64,000 nt of DNA from Deltaproteobacteria bacterium (GCA_016792625.1 JAEUKK010000116.1:1-64000); one strand, 5' to 3'. Shown: positions 16,599 through 26,419, counted from the first letter of the stretch. Made by a program: numbers and translations. The notes: generated by a model from the sequence alone, not told the origin.

Positions 16599-18311
16599 CT
16601 AAGAATTGGGCAGCTCACGGGCCCAGAGGCGGGCCGCGGCGATGCGGATCGGCGCGACCAGCGCGATCCCCGACAAGACCGCCACCCCAAGATGAGGCAG
16701 CAGCAGCCCGAGCCACTCCGCGCCGTTCGGGTCCCGCTCTTGGAAGCGCAGCGACATCGAGATCCCGACCGGAATGACCTCCAGCACGGCGACCCCGAGC
16801 ACCAGCGCCGTGCTGGCCAACATGAACAACATGGCCGAGGGCCCCGCGGCGATGCGGGCGGCGTTGTCGGCCTTGAAGTCGGGGTAGAGCGCGCCCATGC
16901 CCACGGCGAGGCCCGAGATGCCGAGGGCCATCGCCAGGGCCGAGAACGCGGTCACCGCGAGCACCACCGGCCCTGCGCCCAAGATCTGGCCGATGCCCAG
17001 CGCGAGCACCTCGCCCACCACGACCATGGGCAGCAGCCCGGGCCAGAGCTTGGCGACCAGCAGCGCCTGGGGGTGGAGCGGGGCGGTGCGCACGATCCAG
17101 AAGGCGCGCCCCTCAAGCGAGACCGCGGTGAACTGAAAGCGGGCCGACAGGCTGGCCATGATGAAGCCGACCAAGGCCAGCGCCCCAAAAGCCAGCGCCT
17201 CGCGCAGGTATTGGCCGACGGGCCCGTTGAGGAAGTCGGTGGGCATGGCCGAGGCGCTGGCCATGGCGATGGCCACGATCGCCGCGACCACAAAGAGCTG
17301 GCTCCACTGGCTGGGGTCGCGGAAGAACGCTTTGACGTCCTTGATCACGATGGATCGCACAATGGGCGAGAGCGGCGCCGTCCACAGCGCGAGGATCTTG
17401 TCGAGCGCGCCGCTTCGGGCGAGCCGCGCGGCTCGCGCCGCCTGGGCTTTGGCCCGGGCCTGGTCGTAGACCACGGCGGTGATCTGCCGCGCGACCCCCA
17501 CTGCGGCGATACCACCGGTGCTCAGCAGGCCGAGCTCAAGCCAGGGCAGCTCTTTGTCGCGCAGCGCGGCCTCGACCACCTCGACCGCCCAGCGCGGCGG
17601 GAAGAGCAGCGGCGCGGGGGTCTGCAGCTCGGCGATGTAGGCGGCGAGGCTGCGGAAGTCCTCGGCGTTGACCAAGCGCTCGGGGCGCAGCAGCCGGATG
17701 AGGATGAGCACCGCGCCGAGCGCCAGTACGCCGAGGAAGGCCATGGCCTCGCGCACCCGCTGGGCGGGGATGCCCGAGACGAGCAGGCTGGCCACGGTGA
17801 CCCCGATGCCGGCGGGCATGAGCACAAAGCCGGGCAGCACGGCCAGCACCGCGAGGGCGTAGGTCAGGCCCGCACCGTAGGCGAAGCCATAGGCGACGAA
17901 GACCGGCGCCCCAAAGAACAGCACCATCCAGCTCGACTGGACGAGCGTGTCGATGAGCCGCGCGTAGAAGAAGGCCTCGCGGCGCACCGGCAAGGAGAGG
18001 AGCAGCTCGAGGTCATCGGACAGGTAGAGGCTCGAGATGGCGGCGATGGTATTGGAGAAGCACAGCAGCGAGAACAGCCCGACCAGCAGCATTTCGAGCA
18101 AGCGGCGGGTGATGATCGGGCCGAAGACCTCGACGCCGTAGGCGGTGTAGACCAGCCAGCCAAAGAGCGCGAAGAGGCCGATCCAGGCCCCAAAACCCAG
18201 CGCACCGAAGGCGGTGATGGTGCGGCGTTCGCCGAGGCTGGCGCGCGCGAAGCGGTTGCGCTGGCCGGCGAGCCGGGGCCAGAGCAGCGCCGCGACGGCC
18301 TTGGGGCTCAC
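16599..18311 (-). CDS. ABC-2-like exporter permease
   Basis: The product has 570 residues. Two halves each contain about six hydrophobic helices, separated by a cytosolic region (about 270-320, rich in Arg/Ala). The N-half phrase LYLSDDLELLLSLPVRREAFFYAR resembles the coupling region of bacterial putative ABC exporters in which two ABC-2 permease halves are fused. No ATPase gene lies beside it, so the motor would be encoded elsewhere. Its GTG start overlaps the TGA of the MCE gene (GTGA). This pairing differs from the classical MlaE permease. Confidence 0.65.
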   Translation of the reverse strand: MSPKAVAALLWPRLAGQRNRFARASLGERRTITAFGALGFGAWIGLFALFGWLVYTAYGVEVFGPIITRRLLEMLLVGLFSLLCFSNTIAAISSLYLSDDLELLLSLPVRREAFFYARLIDTLVQSSWMVLFFGAPVFVAYGFAYGAGLTYALAVLAVLPGFVLMPAGIGVTVASLLVSGIPAQRVREAMAFLGVLALGAVLILIRLLRPERLVNAEDFRSLAAYIAELQTPAPLLFPPRWAVEVVEAALRDKELPWLELGLLSTGGIAAVGVARQITAVVYDQARAKAQAARAARLARSGALDKILALWTAPLSPIVRSIVIKDVKAFFRDPSQWSQLFVVAAIVAIAMASASAMPTDFLNGPVGQYLREALAFGALALVGFIMASLSARFQFTAVSLEGRAFWIVRTAPLHPQALLVAKLWPGLLPMVVVGEVLALGIGQILGAGPVVLAVTAFSALAMALGISGLAVGMGALYPDFKADNAARIAAGPSAMLFMLASTALVLGVAVLEVIPVGISMSLRFQERDPNGAEWLGLLLPHLGVAVLSGIALVAPIRIAAARLWARELPNS

Positions 18312-19399
18312 TCGCCGACGGGCTCCCAGGGCCCGGCGTTGGCGGCTTCGCCCTTCTCGACGGTCTTGCGGATGTAGGCGCGCAGCAGCTTGTTGCGCTG
18401 GGCGCCGCCGACCAGGGCCCGCAGGTCTTCATAGAGCGCGGGGTCGTTGGCGAGCATGCCAATGGTGCCGTCGCCGCGCTCGATGGCCTCGCTGGTCTCG
18501 CGCAGGGCGGCGGCGGTCACCGCGAGGTCGTCGACCATCTGCTTCTTGCTCGGGTCGTAGAGCAGCGAGTGCACCAGCGAGTCGTTGGTCTTGATGTCGT
18601 GGGTGATCGCGCTGAGCGCGGTGGCCAGGGTCGACAGCTCTTGGGCCAGCTTCTTGCCGTCGTCGCCGTAGACCAGCTCGTGGGCGATGCCGTCGCCGTG
18701 GCGCACCTCTTGGGTGGTCGCCCGCAGGTCGGCGCTCATGCCCTCGAGGTTGGACAGGGTGTTGTTGACCTTGCGCGTCATGCCGTCATCGTAGACGATG
18801 GCGTGCAGCAGGCCGTCGCCGCTCTTCGTCTCTTGGAGCAGCTGCTCAAGGTGGGAGAAGCTGCGGGCCAAGCTGGCCTTGGCCGCCTCGGAGTCGTCGC
18901 CCAACATCAGATCGACCTTGTGGGCGATGTTGTTGGTCGAGTCGAGGATGCCGGTGGCCTTCTTGCTGTACTCGAGGAAGTCGATCGGGTCTTTGGCCTC
19001 GATCCACTCGCCGTCGTTGAGCATGGACTGCGTCGGGTCGCCCATCGAGATCGAGACGTACTTGTCGCCGAGCACGCCGACCGTGTCGATGCGGGCCTCA
19101 GAGTCTTTGCGGATGCGCGGCTGGTACTCGGCCATGATCTTCATGGACACGTACATGTCCTTCACGCCGAGATCATCCGAGAAGTTGATCGAGGTGACCT
19201 CGCCGACGTCGTAGCCAGCGAGGCGCACCACGGCGCCGGGCTTGAGGCCCGAGACGTCGGAGTAGGCGGCGTGCAAGGTGTAGCGGTCACGCAGCAGGTC
19301 AGAGGACCCGCCGAGCATGAACAGCGTCAGCGCGCCCGCGATCGCGAGCCCGATGACGAAGACGCCGACCTTGACCTCCCGCTTGCGATCCGTAGACAC
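18308..19399 (-). CDS. MCE-domain (MlaD-like) protein
   Basis: The product has 363 residues. A single N-terminal membrane anchor (about 9-29, VKVGVFVIGLAIAGALTLF) is followed by one MCE domain: YTLHAAYSDVSGLKPGAVVR near 40-59, GYDVGEVTSI, and GVLGDKYVSISMG near 110. A long helical tail follows. MlaD-type proteins form hexameric rings in the periplasm that carry phospholipid between membranes. The GTG start has AAGGGGG upstream. It is the first of four coupled genes (exporter permease, two lipoproteins). Confidence 0.85.
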   Translation of the reverse strand: MSTDRKREVKVGVFVIGLAIAGALTLFMLGGSSDLLRDRYTLHAAYSDVSGLKPGAVVRLAGYDVGEVTSINFSDDLGVKDMYVSMKIMAEYQPRIRKDSEARIDTVGVLGDKYVSISMGDPTQSMLNDGEWIEAKDPIDFLEYSKKATGILDSTNNIAHKVDLMLGDDSEAAKASLARSFSHLEQLLQETKSGDGLLHAIVYDDGMTRKVNNTLSNLEGMSADLRATTQEVRHGDGIAHELVYGDDGKKLAQELSTLATALSAITHDIKTNDSLVHSLLYDPSKKQMVDDLAVTAAALRETSEAIERGDGTIGMLANDPALYEDLRALVGGAQRNKLLRAYIRKTVEKGEAANAGPWEPVGE

Positions 19400-19471
19400 C
19401 GGGCCCCCTTGGGCGGCGCAGGCCGCCCGCCGCGGGCCGACGATAACTGATGCAGCCGGGGCGAGGTTCGC

Positions 19472-20524
19472 TCAGCCCGCGGCGGGGCGGCTCCGCAGGG
19501 CGCAGCCAGCGAGCTTGAACAGCGCGCGGGCGCCGACGTTGGCGTCCCACTCGTCGTCTGCGTCGAGGCCGGCTGGGCCGGGGCTGACCTCACAGAGGTC
19601 AAAGCCGACCACGGCGCGGGCGGCGCTCAGGCGGGCCAGCAGGATGTGCAGCTGCCGCCAGGACAGGCCCCCGGGCACCGGCGTGCCGGTGTGCGGGCAC
19701 AGCGCCGGGTCGAGGCCGTCGATGTCGAAGCTGACGTAGACCTTGGGCGGCAGGGCCGCGATGATCCGGTCGCAGGTCTGCGCCCAGCTCTCGCCGTCGG
19801 CCTCGGCGCGGGCGAGGTCCACGTCGGTGAAGGCCACGATGCGGCCGCCCTCGGCCTCGACCCGGGCCAGCTCGCGGGCCCCGATGTCGCGCCAGGCGAG
19901 GCCCACGTGACGGGCGATGCCGGGCAGCTGCAGGGCGTTGTGGAAGATGCTCGCGTGCGACCAGCGAAAGCCCAGGTAGGCGTCGCGCAGATCGGCGTGC
20001 GCGTCGATGTGGAGCACGCCGACGCCGGGGTGGCGCTCGCTGATCGCGCGGAGCAGGCCGTAGGGGCTGCTGTGGTCGCCGCCCAGCACGGCGGGGATGG
20101 CGCCCGCGTCGAGGATGGCGTTTGCCTCGGCGTAGACCCAGGCATGCACCGCGTCGGCCACGGCGTCGACCCGCGCGGCCCGCTCTGGCTCGGTGCCCTC
20201 GCTGGCGATGACCGCCTGCGCGTCGTCTTCGACCGCGTCAGACCAGGCCTCGAGCTCGGGGTGCACCGGCCGAAGCACGATGCCCTCGGTCCAAAATGCG
20301 CCGTACTCGAGGTCGTGCAGGTCGACCTGCACGCTGGCCTCGAGGATCGCCGTCGGCGCGGTGCGGGTGCCGCGGCCATAGGAGGCGGTCGCCTCCCACG
20401 GGACGGGGATGATCTGGCAGCGTGGTACCCCCGCATGGGGGGGGAGGCCGAACAGGCCATCGCCGCCGCCAGGGGCGTCAGGGTCGAAGTCTTGGTGGGG
20501 CTGGGCGCCGTCGATGCTCGCCAT
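19472..20524 (-). CDS. Ureohydrolase (agmatinase/arginase family)
   Basis: The product has 350 residues. The two-manganese site of the family is complete: GGDHSSPYG, DAHADLRD and SFDIDGLDP, followed by TGTPVPGG. These enzymes remove urea or formamide from guanidino substrates in the cytosol. The CPH in place of the usual APG before TGTP, and the long N-terminal extension, leave agmatinase, guanidinobutyrase and formimidoylglutamase all possible. ATG 20524 has GAGGAGG just upstream. It is divergent from the VWA lipoprotein and has no obvious pathway partner nearby. Confidence 0.85.
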   Translation of the reverse strand: MASIDGAQPHQDFDPDAPGGGDGLFGLPPHAGVPRCQIIPVPWEATASYGRGTRTAPTAILEASVQVDLHDLEYGAFWTEGIVLRPVHPELEAWSDAVEDDAQAVIASEGTEPERAARVDAVADAVHAWVYAEANAILDAGAIPAVLGGDHSSPYGLLRAISERHPGVGVLHIDAHADLRDAYLGFRWSHASIFHNALQLPGIARHVGLAWRDIGARELARVEAEGGRIVAFTDVDLARAEADGESWAQTCDRIIAALPPKVYVSFDIDGLDPALCPHTGTPVPGGLSWRQLHILLARLSAARAVVGFDLCEVSPGPAGLDADDEWDANVGARALFKLAGCALRSRPAAG

Positions 20525-20668
20525 GGGACCTCCTCGGGGCGGGGCGCCTATCCCTCCGCCCGCCCGCTCGCGCGGAGGGATGGCCCTCCGCGGCGCCCAA
20601 TCTGATGGCGACCCACTCCAAAGTCCGCTACCCTGGCCCCACACGTCCTGACCCTGCGGAGCGGCCCG

Positions 20669-22528
20669 ATGCGCGCAACCCTCTTCTCCTCTCGTCTGCC
20701 CGCCCTCGCCGTCGCGCTGGCCCTCGCCTCCTTCGCGGGTGGCTGCGCCATCGACCAGACCTTCTCCGACAAGCCGTTCAACGACGCCGCGCCCGACATG
20801 GACGTCAGCCCTCCCCGCCTCGTGTGGGATGGCGTGCCCTACGGCAGCAGCGAGATCCAGAGCATCACCGTCTCCAACAACGGCGACGCGGCGCTGACGG
20901 TCACCGGGCTGCGCACCGAGCGCTCCGGCGCGTTTACGATGTTGACCGAGGTGCCGATCACCGTGCTCGGCGGCGAGTCGGTGCAGGTCGACGTCGCCTA
21001 CAGCCCGCTCACCGACAACGACGCCGGTCAGGCCATCGTCGAGTCCGATGACCCGGTCGAGCCCATCGCGCAGGTCGAGCTCATCGGCACCTCGGGCAGC
21101 CCCCGCTTGGTCATCGAGCCGCTCACCCACGACTTCGGCACCCTCAACGTGCTCTGCCGCGACACGGTCTGGCATACGCTGCGCAACGAGGGCACCGCTG
21201 AGCTGAACATCACGAACATCTACGAGACGGGCGAGGGCTTCCGCCTCGAAGAGGGCCTCGAGCTGCCCTATGTGCTGCCGGCGGGCGAGAGCGTCGAGGT
21301 CGCGGTGCAGTACGCGCCGCTCGTGCCCGCCGAGTTCAACGGCACCCTGTGGGTCGAGAGCAACGACCCGGCCGGCATCAAGAGCGCCACCCAGCGCGGC
21401 TCGGGCACCGACGAGGGCCTCTGCCTCGAGGTCACCCCCGGCGAAGATGTCCCCCTCGATCTGAGCTTCGTGGCCGAGTACCGCGTGGCTGACATCGCCT
21501 TCCTCCTCGACACCACCGGCTCGATGAGCGGCCTCGCCAACGCCATGGCGTCCGAGTTCGCCGGCATCGCCGCGGCGGTCACCGGGGTCATCCCCGACGT
21601 GACCTTCGGCAGCTCGACCTACGAGGACTACAACTACGCCAGCTACGGCGGCACGGGCGACAAGCCCTTCGTGCTCGACCAGCAGCAGACCAGCAACCTG
21701 ACCCTCGTGCAGTCGGCGCTCTCGTCGATCGGCATCAACGGCGGCGCCGACGGCCCCGAGGGCACGATGGAGGCCCTCTACCAGGGCGCCACCGGCGCGG
21801 GCTACGACCAGAACTGCAACGGCGTCTACGACAGCTCGACCGACGTCCCGCCGTTTCAGGCCAACGTCGGCGACGCCTACGGCGGCACCGCGCTCGATGT
21901 CTACGACGAGACGGTCGAGGGCACCGGCTCGCTCGGCGGCTTCGGCTTCCGGCCCGACGTGCTCCCCATCTTCATCGTGGCCACCGACAACCAGCTGCGC
22001 GACCCCGACGCGGGCTTCCCGAGCCCGGGCGGCTGCTCGCTCGACGCAGGCGGCTCTGACGTGGTCGACGCGATCAACGACCTGGGCGGTAAGGTCATCG
22101 GCGTGAGCGTCGGCGGCGGCGGCTACGACCAGCTGGTCACCCTGGCCGCTTCGACCGACAGCTTCGGCGACATGGACGGCGACGGCCGCGAAGAAGAAGC
22201 GGCGGTGATCTGGGGCGGCAGCTCGTCCGACTTCCAGGAGATCATCGTCGACGCGATCGACGGCCTCGTCTCGGGCGGCATGTTCGACCGCATCTGGCTC
22301 GAGGTCGAGGGCACCGACTGGGGCCTGGTGGTGTCGATCTCGCCCGAGGAGTACACCAACGTGCCGAGCGGCGACGAGACCGACTTCCAGGTGCTCTTCG
22401 ACGGCGCCGTGGCCTCGGAAGAGTCCGACGAGACCTACCCCATCCGCTTCGCGCTCATGGGTCAGGTCGGCACCAAGGTGCTCACGCTCGACCGCTTCAC
22501 CGTCTACGTCCTGGTTCCGGGGGCCTAA
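20669..22528 (+). CDS. Lipoprotein with Ig-like repeats and VWA domain
   Basis: The product has 619 residues. The signal peptide ends in AGGC (Cys26). Two ASPM/SPD-2-Hydin-like (choice-of-anchor-D type) repeats follow at about 45-145 and 146-245, seen in phrases such as ITVSNNGDAALTVTGL and LRNEGTAELNITNI. A von Willebrand A domain starts near 275 with the metal-binding DTTGSMS. A further beta domain closes the protein. VWA domains bind ligands through a metal site; this is probably a surface adhesin or sensor. A weak TACCCT -10-like box lies at 20629-20634, 35 bases before the ATG, with no clear -35. Confidence 0.8.
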   Translation: MRATLFSSRLPALAVALALASFAGGCAIDQTFSDKPFNDAAPDMDVSPPRLVWDGVPYGSSEIQSITVSNNGDAALTVTGLRTERSGAFTMLTEVPITVLGGESVQVDVAYSPLTDNDAGQAIVESDDPVEPIAQVELIGTSGSPRLVIEPLTHDFGTLNVLCRDTVWHTLRNEGTAELNITNIYETGEGFRLEEGLELPYVLPAGESVEVAVQYAPLVPAEFNGTLWVESNDPAGIKSATQRGSGTDEGLCLEVTPGEDVPLDLSFVAEYRVADIAFLLDTTGSMSGLANAMASEFAGIAAAVTGVIPDVTFGSSTYEDYNYASYGGTGDKPFVLDQQQTSNLTLVQSALSSIGINGGADGPEGTMEALYQGATGAGYDQNCNGVYDSSTDVPPFQANVGDAYGGTALDVYDETVEGTGSLGGFGFRPDVLPIFIVATDNQLRDPDAGFPSPGGCSLDAGGSDVVDAINDLGGKVIGVSVGGGGYDQLVTLAASTDSFGDMDGDGREEEAAVIWGGSSSDFQEIIVDAIDGLVSGGMFDRIWLEVEGTDWGLVVSISPEEYTNVPSGDETDFQVLFDGAVASEESDETYPIRFALMGQVGTKVLTLDRFTVYVLVPGA

Positions 22529-22560
22529 GCCCCGCCGCTCCGGCGGTCATGATGCTCCGG

Positions 22561-22580
22561 GGCCCCGCTGCGGCGGGGCC
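22561..22580. other. Perfect GC hairpin between genes
   Basis: GGCCCCGC and GCGGGGCC form an 8-bp stem around a TGCG loop, 33 bases after the VWA lipoprotein stop. No T-run follows, so it is at best a weak or Rho-assisted terminator, or an mRNA-stabilising hairpin. Confidence 0.4.
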
Positions 22581-22613
22581 TCGCCGTTGTCGAGGAACCG
22601 TGCAGAGGCCGCC

Positions 22614-24071
22614 GTGCTCGTCGCTCCGCTCGCCCTCCGCCTGCTGTCGCTGGTCCACCCGGCATGGGCGGCGGCGCCGACTCCGCCGATGCCCTCGGTG
22701 ATCACCGTAGACGAGGCCATCTTCGGGCCCCCGGAGTGGACCTGCGCCGAGCTGTTGGCGGCCAGCGCCGCCGAGCGCGCCGCCCGCACCCTCCCCCTCG
22801 TGTCGCCGATCCCGCTGCCCGCGTCGAGCCGCACCGGGCCCGGCCCCGCGCCCCGCGGCGAGGTCGAGCCCGCGCCCGATGTGCCCGTCGCCTGGGCCGA
22901 CGTGCTGGCCGGCAAGCTGCCTGGCCGCGAGCCCTTGGCGCCGCAGCCGCTCGAGGGCAGCCCGGCGGCGCTGCAGCAGCTCCGGCAGGCGTTGCAGCGC
23001 CCCCAGGCGGGGCTCGGCCTGCGGATCAGCGTCTGGGGGGCCTCCCATACCGCCGCCGACTTCTTCACCGGCGAGCTGCGCCGCGCCCTACAAGGCCGCC
23101 ACGGCGACGGCGGGCATGGTTTCGTCTGGCCGGCGGCGATGACCAACGCCGAGCGCGCCCACGACCTGAACCTCTGCTCGACCGAGACCTGGCGCAGCGA
23201 CTTCGTGGGGCGCTCCGGCGGGCGCGGCGACGGCTGGTACGGGCCGGGCGGCGGCAGCCTGAGCAGCGCGGACCCCGCCGACTTCAGCTACATCCAGACC
23301 ACGCGCGGCGGGATCGGCTCCACCTGGCGCAGCGCCGAGCTGCTCTCGCTCGGGCTCCCCGGCGGCGGGCACGTCGTGCTCACCGTCGACGACGCCGCCC
23401 CGCGGGTGATCGACACCCAGAGCGACCAGCCGCGCCTGCTCCGCCACATCATCGAGCTGCCGCCCGGCCCGCACCGCTTGAGCCTGCGGCCGCTCGGTGA
23501 TGGTGAGGTGCGGCTGTTCGGCCTCTCGGTCCACAATGACCCCCGCGGCGTCATCGTGGACGCGATCGGCGTGCGCGGCCGCACGGCGCGCACCTGGCTG
23601 TCCTGGGATCAGCAGCTGCTCGCCGATGGCCTCGCGACCCTCGCGCCCGACGTCATCGTGCTCGCCTACGGCACAAACGAGGCGGCGGACACCGATCTCG
23701 GCGTGGCCCAGCTGCAGGAGGACCTGCGCCGCGTCCTGCGCAAGGCCCGCGCCGCCGCCCCCCAGGCCGCCTGCGTGGTCATCGGGCCGACCGACCGGGC
23801 CAAGACCCTGTCGGCCAAGCGCAAGTACACGATCTACGGGCGCACCGCCTTGGTCGCCGCCGCCCAGCGTGAGCTGACCATCGCCGAGGGCTGCGCCTAT
23901 TGGGACTGGCAGCAGGCCATGGGCGGGCCCGGCGCGGCGCTGACCTGGCGGGCGGCCGATCCGCCGCGCATGGGCCCCGACTTCATCCACCTCTCGGCCG
24001 AGGGCTATGCCCGCTCTGCGGCGCTCTTCCTCGACGCGCTCGACGCGGTCGCTGGTGCGCGCGCGCCTTGA
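22614..24071 (+). CDS. SGNH/GDSL-family hydrolase A, secreted
   Basis: The product has 485 residues with a signal peptide ending PAWA. Block I reads WGASHTAADFF (Ser about 144), with Ala in place of the usual Asp of GDS. Block III is YGTNEA and block V is DFIHLS, giving the Ser/Asp/His set. The segment RHGDGGHGFVWP is shared with the paralogue at 24705-26387. Such proteins act as acyl-esterases or O-acetyltransferases on cell-surface glycans. GTG 22614 has AGAGG 5 bases upstream; TTG 22587 is an alternative that would add a basic N-terminus. Confidence 0.75.
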   Translation: MLVAPLALRLLSLVHPAWAAAPTPPMPSVITVDEAIFGPPEWTCAELLAASAAERAARTLPLVSPIPLPASSRTGPGPAPRGEVEPAPDVPVAWADVLAGKLPGREPLAPQPLEGSPAALQQLRQALQRPQAGLGLRISVWGASHTAADFFTGELRRALQGRHGDGGHGFVWPAAMTNAERAHDLNLCSTETWRSDFVGRSGGRGDGWYGPGGGSLSSADPADFSYIQTTRGGIGSTWRSAELLSLGLPGGGHVVLTVDDAAPRVIDTQSDQPRLLRHIIELPPGPHRLSLRPLGDGEVRLFGLSVHNDPRGVIVDAIGVRGRTARTWLSWDQQLLADGLATLAPDVIVLAYGTNEAADTDLGVAQLQEDLRRVLRKARAAAPQAACVVIGPTDRAKTLSAKRKYTIYGRTALVAAAQRELTIAEGCAYWDWQQAMGGPGAALTWRAADPPRMGPDFIHLSAEGYARSAALFLDALDAVAGARAP

Positions 24072-24238
24072 AGTTCGCCTGTGTCGCGCCATTTTCGGTC
24101 AATCCTGTGCAGCGCTGCGCACAGGTGCCCGCGGTGGCGCCATGCTGGATGGAGAGGGGCCGTGGGTCCCCGTCAAGGCCGCGGTGCATCGACCCGAAGT
24201 GGCCGGCGCAGCCACGCGGCGCCCGCAGAGGAGGCCCC

Positions 24239-24691
24239 TTGCCCAGCCCCGCCCGCCGATGGCTGCTCGCAGCGGCGCTCGCCGGCGTGGGCGGCTGTGG
24301 CCCGCGGCTGAGCGACAAGCCAGACGCCTTTTTCGGCGACGGCAACCTCGCCGTGGCGGTGCTCTGCAGCAGCGCTGAGCTCGAGCGCGGCGAGCCCGAG
24401 GGCATGTGGGTGAAGGTGATCGTGCGGGCCCAGTCCGGGGTCGGCGTGAACTGGGACGACATCGTCGTCCGCGCGCGGGGGGTCGAGGTGACCAAGGCGG
24501 CGGTCGGTCGGGTCACCAAGCAGCCCGGCGGCGTCCAGCAGCGCATCAGCACCTACTGGGTGACCGCCAAGCCAGAGCCCGAGGGGGGAGAGGTGCGGGC
24601 CGGGCCCGTCGAGGTGGTGTACCGGGTCCCTCCGGCCAAGCCGGTGAAGATCACCAGCCAAGCCTGCCCCCTCAGCCTGGTCGACGGCTGA
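24239..24691 (+). CDS. Small lipoprotein of unknown function
   Basis: The product has 150 residues. TTG 24239 follows AGAGGAGG by 4 bases and opens a signal peptide ending in the lipobox GVGGC. The mature part (GPRLSDKPDAFFGDGNLAVA) is a small beta-rich domain without a recognised family. It lies between, and reads toward, the two SGNH-hydrolase genes, so it may be a partner of that system. The 167 bases upstream hold no visible gene. Confidence 0.6.
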   Translation: MPSPARRWLLAAALAGVGGCGPRLSDKPDAFFGDGNLAVAVLCSSAELERGEPEGMWVKVIVRAQSGVGVNWDDIVVRARGVEVTKAAVGRVTKQPGGVQQRISTYWVTAKPEPEGGEVRAGPVEVVYRVPPAKPVKITSQACPLSLVDG

Positions 24692-24704
24692 GCGACCCGC
24701 CGCC

Positions 24705-26387
24705 TCAGCCCTCTTCGTAGGCGGCGATCAACGCGTCAGACAGGGTGTTCCCGACGAGGTGCAGGCCCTTGCCGGTGAGATGGTAGAGGTCGGCCCAGGC
24801 GAGGCTCGGCTTGTGCCCGAGCCAGCGGCCGAAGGAGCCGGGGCCGCCCATCGCGGCGCGCGCGTCCCAAAACGCGCAGCCGACCTCGGCGGCGGTCTGG
24901 CGCTGCAGCTTGATCATCAGGTTGAGGGTCGGCTTGCTGCGCACCTCACCCCGCACCCGCTCACCTTGGTCAAGCGGGGTGATGAGCAAGCAGCTGGCCT
25001 GCGGGGCGCCGGCGCGCACCCGGCCGATGATGGTCTTGTAGCGGTCGAGCCAGACCGAGCCGCCGCCCGACTTCAAGCTCGGGTAGCCGAGCTCGTTGCC
25101 GCCCATTTGGTAGACGAGCAGGGCGGGTTTTCTGCGCGCGATCTGCTGCGCGAGGTGGTTCTTGCCCTGGCGCATCATCGAGCCCTGGCCCGCCCCGGCG
25201 ACGCCGAGCGTCTCCCAGGTCACGCCGGGCCCGGCGGTCTCCATCGCCACGCCGTAGACGGTGACCGGGCCGTCGGCGCCGGTGCCCAGCACGAGCTGGC
25301 GCGCGCCCCCCTCAGGCCGCAGGTCGTAAAAGGCGTCGCGCACGCCCTCACCTTTGCTGCTCAGGTCAACCGCCGCCTGCTCAGGCACCTGGAGGGAGAG
25401 CGAGCCGCCGTCGGGGCGGAGCTGGTAGAACACGTCAAAGCGGGCCAGGACCTGCCGCTCTTTGCCCTCACCCGAGGGCGAGCCAGCCAGCAGGCTCGAG
25501 GAAGGGCCGCTGGCGGTCGAGACCATGCCGGCCAAGCCGTAGTGCGCGTTGCCCGCGCCCCCGTGCGTGATGTTGCGCGTGCGCCACGAGCCCTTGGCCT
25601 GCCGGACGATGTTCGTGCGCTGGACCCAGCGCAGATCGGCGTGCACTGGCACAAAGCCGGGCCCGCCGTCGCCAAAGCGGTCTTGCAGCCGCTGGCGCAC
25701 GGTCTTGGTGATGCCGTCGGCGGCGATGGTCGAGTCACCAAAGTGCAGGGCCCGGGCGATGGCGCCGGGCTCTTTGCGGTCGGCCGCGCGCAGGGCGGCG
25801 TGCCAGGCGTCGAGCGCGCCGGGGGGCACCTCGAGCGGCGTGCCCACGGCGGGCTTGCGGTCCTGCAGCTTGCCTTTGCCGGGCTGCCGCATCGTCCCGA
25901 CCGAGGTGTCGCGGGGCTCGGCGTTGAGGTCAGCGAGGCCATCTTCGGCGTCGTCGATCGGCGGGGGCAGGTCGGCGGCGAGCTCGGGGGTGGCGTACCG
26001 GGTGGCCCCAGCCGGGGCGGGCGGCGCTGCACCTTCCGGATCGGCGGGCGCCGCGCCCTCTGGTGGGGCCTCGTCGGGGGGCGCAGGCTCTTCCGCTGCG
26101 GGCTCGGGCGGCGCGTCGGCGAGGGCCTCGGGCGCGCCTGCGGACGGCGCCCCCGTGTCGGCGGGCATCGGCGCGGTGCGGTCATGGGACTGCAGGCCGC
26201 GCTCGTCTTCGGTGACCTTGCCCTCACCCTTGACGAAGCGGAGCAGGGGGACGGGCTCGCCGGGCAGCCAGGGGCGCAGGGCGTCGGTGCCGGGGAGGGC
26301 GTAGACCACGAGCACGACCCCGGCCAGCCCGCCCACGAAGCGCAGGAGGCGGCTGAGCTCGAGGGCGTGGACGTCGGTGGAGGGCAT
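24705..26387 (-). CDS. SGNH/GDSL-family hydrolase B, membrane-anchored
   Basis: The product has 560 residues. One N-terminal membrane helix (about 13-31) is followed by a Pro/Ala/Glu-rich linker (about 65-150) and the hydrolase domain. Block I is HFGDSTIAADG (Ser219), block III is YQMGGNELGY and block V is ADLYHLT, so the catalytic triad is intact. FGDGGPGFVP matches the paralogue. It probably works in the periplasm on an O-acylated polysaccharide, with the MBOAT protein at 29709-31136 as acyl donor; this is inference from family pairings. No good ribosome-binding site precedes ATG 26387. Confidence 0.75.
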   Translation of the reverse strand: MPSTDVHALELSRLLRFVGGLAGVVLVVYALPGTDALRPWLPGEPVPLLRFVKGEGKVTEDERGLQSHDRTAPMPADTGAPSAGAPEALADAPPEPAAEEPAPPDEAPPEGAAPADPEGAAPPAPAGATRYATPELAADLPPPIDDAEDGLADLNAEPRDTSVGTMRQPGKGKLQDRKPAVGTPLEVPPGALDAWHAALRAADRKEPGAIARALHFGDSTIAADGITKTVRQRLQDRFGDGGPGFVPVHADLRWVQRTNIVRQAKGSWRTRNITHGGAGNAHYGLAGMVSTASGPSSSLLAGSPSGEGKERQVLARFDVFYQLRPDGGSLSLQVPEQAAVDLSSKGEGVRDAFYDLRPEGGARQLVLGTGADGPVTVYGVAMETAGPGVTWETLGVAGAGQGSMMRQGKNHLAQQIARRKPALLVYQMGGNELGYPSLKSGGGSVWLDRYKTIIGRVRAGAPQASCLLITPLDQGERVRGEVRSKPTLNLMIKLQRQTAAEVGCAFWDARAAMGGPGSFGRWLGHKPSLAWADLYHLTGKGLHLVGNTLSDALIAAYEEG

Positions 26388-26419
26388 GGGCGGGACCGGA
26401 GGGCGCGCGTGGATCTCGA

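Noticed and set aside
16692..18377. Plus-strand open frame of over 500 codons opposite the ABC-2-like permease
   Set aside because: The minus-strand frame encodes clear membrane helices and an overlap with the MCE gene; the plus-strand product is Gly/Asp/His/Arg-rich without structure.
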